A stretch of 12,982 nucleotides of DNA. Origin: JBDGSM01 sp042217615. GTDB taxonomy: Archaea; Nanohalarchaeota; Nanosalinia; Nanosalinales; Nanosalinaceae. This document shows, piece after piece, positions 12,711 to 12,982 of the stretch. Position 1 is the first letter of the stretch; every line of letters begins with the position of its first letter. The DNA lies in assembly GCA_042217615.1 (NCBI GenBank), contig JBDGSI010000083.1, positions 1-12,982 of the forward strand, written 5' to 3'. The position numbers and the translations under genes were made by a program. The notes beneath the pieces are model-generated. The model did not search any database, had not been told where the DNA came from, and was given only the letters and a program-made list of their open reading frames with translations.

Positions 12711-12982
12711 TCAGAACGGGAAGGTATCCGTGATTCTTGATGCCAGAGACCGCAGCTTCTCAGCGACTGAATCGGTGATTGTTTCGCCGTAGTCGTCAGT
12801 TTCCTCCGCCACCTGTCCCTTTTGCCTGTCTTCCTCCGTGACTCTCTGCTTCCAGCTTCCTCTCCTGTAGAGTAGGTAGGCGATCAGTGCTCCAAGCACG
12901 TTTGAAACGATAAAAGCGATCCAGACTCCTTGAATACCCATCTTTATCGATCCAACCAGGGCTATAGGCAGTCTGATCAGTC
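12711..12982 (-). CDS. MATE-family efflux transporter, C-terminal part (runs off window)
   Basis: The frame is open to the right edge, so only the last 89 or so residues are visible and the ATG at 12941 is internal. It reads LIRLPIALVGSIKMGIQG, then VWIAFIVSNVLGALIAYLLY, the RiPlAyll...GvWiAf..SNvlGa pattern of the last helices of MATE antiporters, which export organic cations or drugs using Na+ or H+. A polar, acidic tail of about 45 residues follows (KQRVTEEDRQKGQ, DDYGETITD, ending ITDTFPF), longer than in the relic at 10917. Whether the full gene is intact cannot be judged here. Its 12859-12943 segment is nearly identical to the relic, while its flanks differ. Confidence 0.72.
   Translation of the reverse strand, partial: LIRLPIALVGSIKMGIQGVWIAFIVSNVLGALIAYLLYRRGSWKQRVTEEDRQKGQVAEETDDYGETITDSVAEKLRSLASRITDTFPF
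12859..12943. repeat. 85-bp direct repeat, copy B
   Basis: This is the partner of 10954-11038, with three mismatches, all synonymous. It encodes MGIQGVWIAF through YRRG of the transporter C-terminus on the minus strand. Confidence 0.93.

Noticed and set aside
10884..12982. Insertion sequence or transposon as the cause of the right-hand rearrangement
   Set aside because: No transposase-like frame and no terminal inverted repeats were seen; the only repeat is the direct 85-bp transporter segment.
1..12982. CRISPR array
   Set aside because: No regularly spaced direct repeats of suitable length were found; AGGCCT is short, palindromic and irregularly spaced.

Overview
The window looks like chromosomal DNA from a halophilic archaeon, most plausibly a small-genome DPANN lineage such as Nanohaloarchaeota. 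The domain call is firm: there is a Nop5/fibrillarin pair, an archaeal Trm-G10-type tRNA methyltransferase, a DUF2070 membrane protein, and a tRNA-Gly without encoded CCA. The halophile call rests on strongly Asp/Glu-rich proteins at moderate GC. The phylum is inference.

Layout. Positions 1-170 hold no gene. 171-1485 carries an unrecognised acidic protein and a convergent tRNA methyltransferase. 1667-4704 is a plus-strand run of a family 4 glycosyltransferase, an overlapping DUF2070 membrane protein and a MIP18/SufT-like Fe-S protein. 4716-5807 is a convergent NDH-2-like flavoprotein. 5808-6231 has tRNA-Gly(GCC), a stray extra copy of that tRNA's 3' end 78 bp away, and a hairpin. 6232-8118 is a compact plus-strand operon of a Myb/SANT-like double-HTH protein, a short Nop5 and fibrillarin, pointing to box C/D 2'-O-methylation of RNA. 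8126-10782 is a minus-strand Fe-S assembly cluster in the order sufS-sufU-sufC, ending with a small Cys-rich protein; sufB and sufD are not in the window.

The right 2.1 kb (10917-12982) is different. It holds two C-terminal pieces of MATE-type transporters that share an 85-bp near-identical direct repeat, a decayed second cysteine desulfurase gene (no start codon, nonsense codon, frameshift, lost catalytic-Cys end), a small acidic ORF and a small two-helix membrane protein. It reads as a duplicated or acquired MATE-sufS block in decay.

The most striking signal is in base composition. The palindrome AGGCCT occurs 38 times by my reading, roughly ten times chance, in all three coding frames and between genes. 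It nearly disappears in the right 2.1 kb. This resembles the highly iterated palindromes (HIP1) of cyanobacteria and marks the right end as different DNA.
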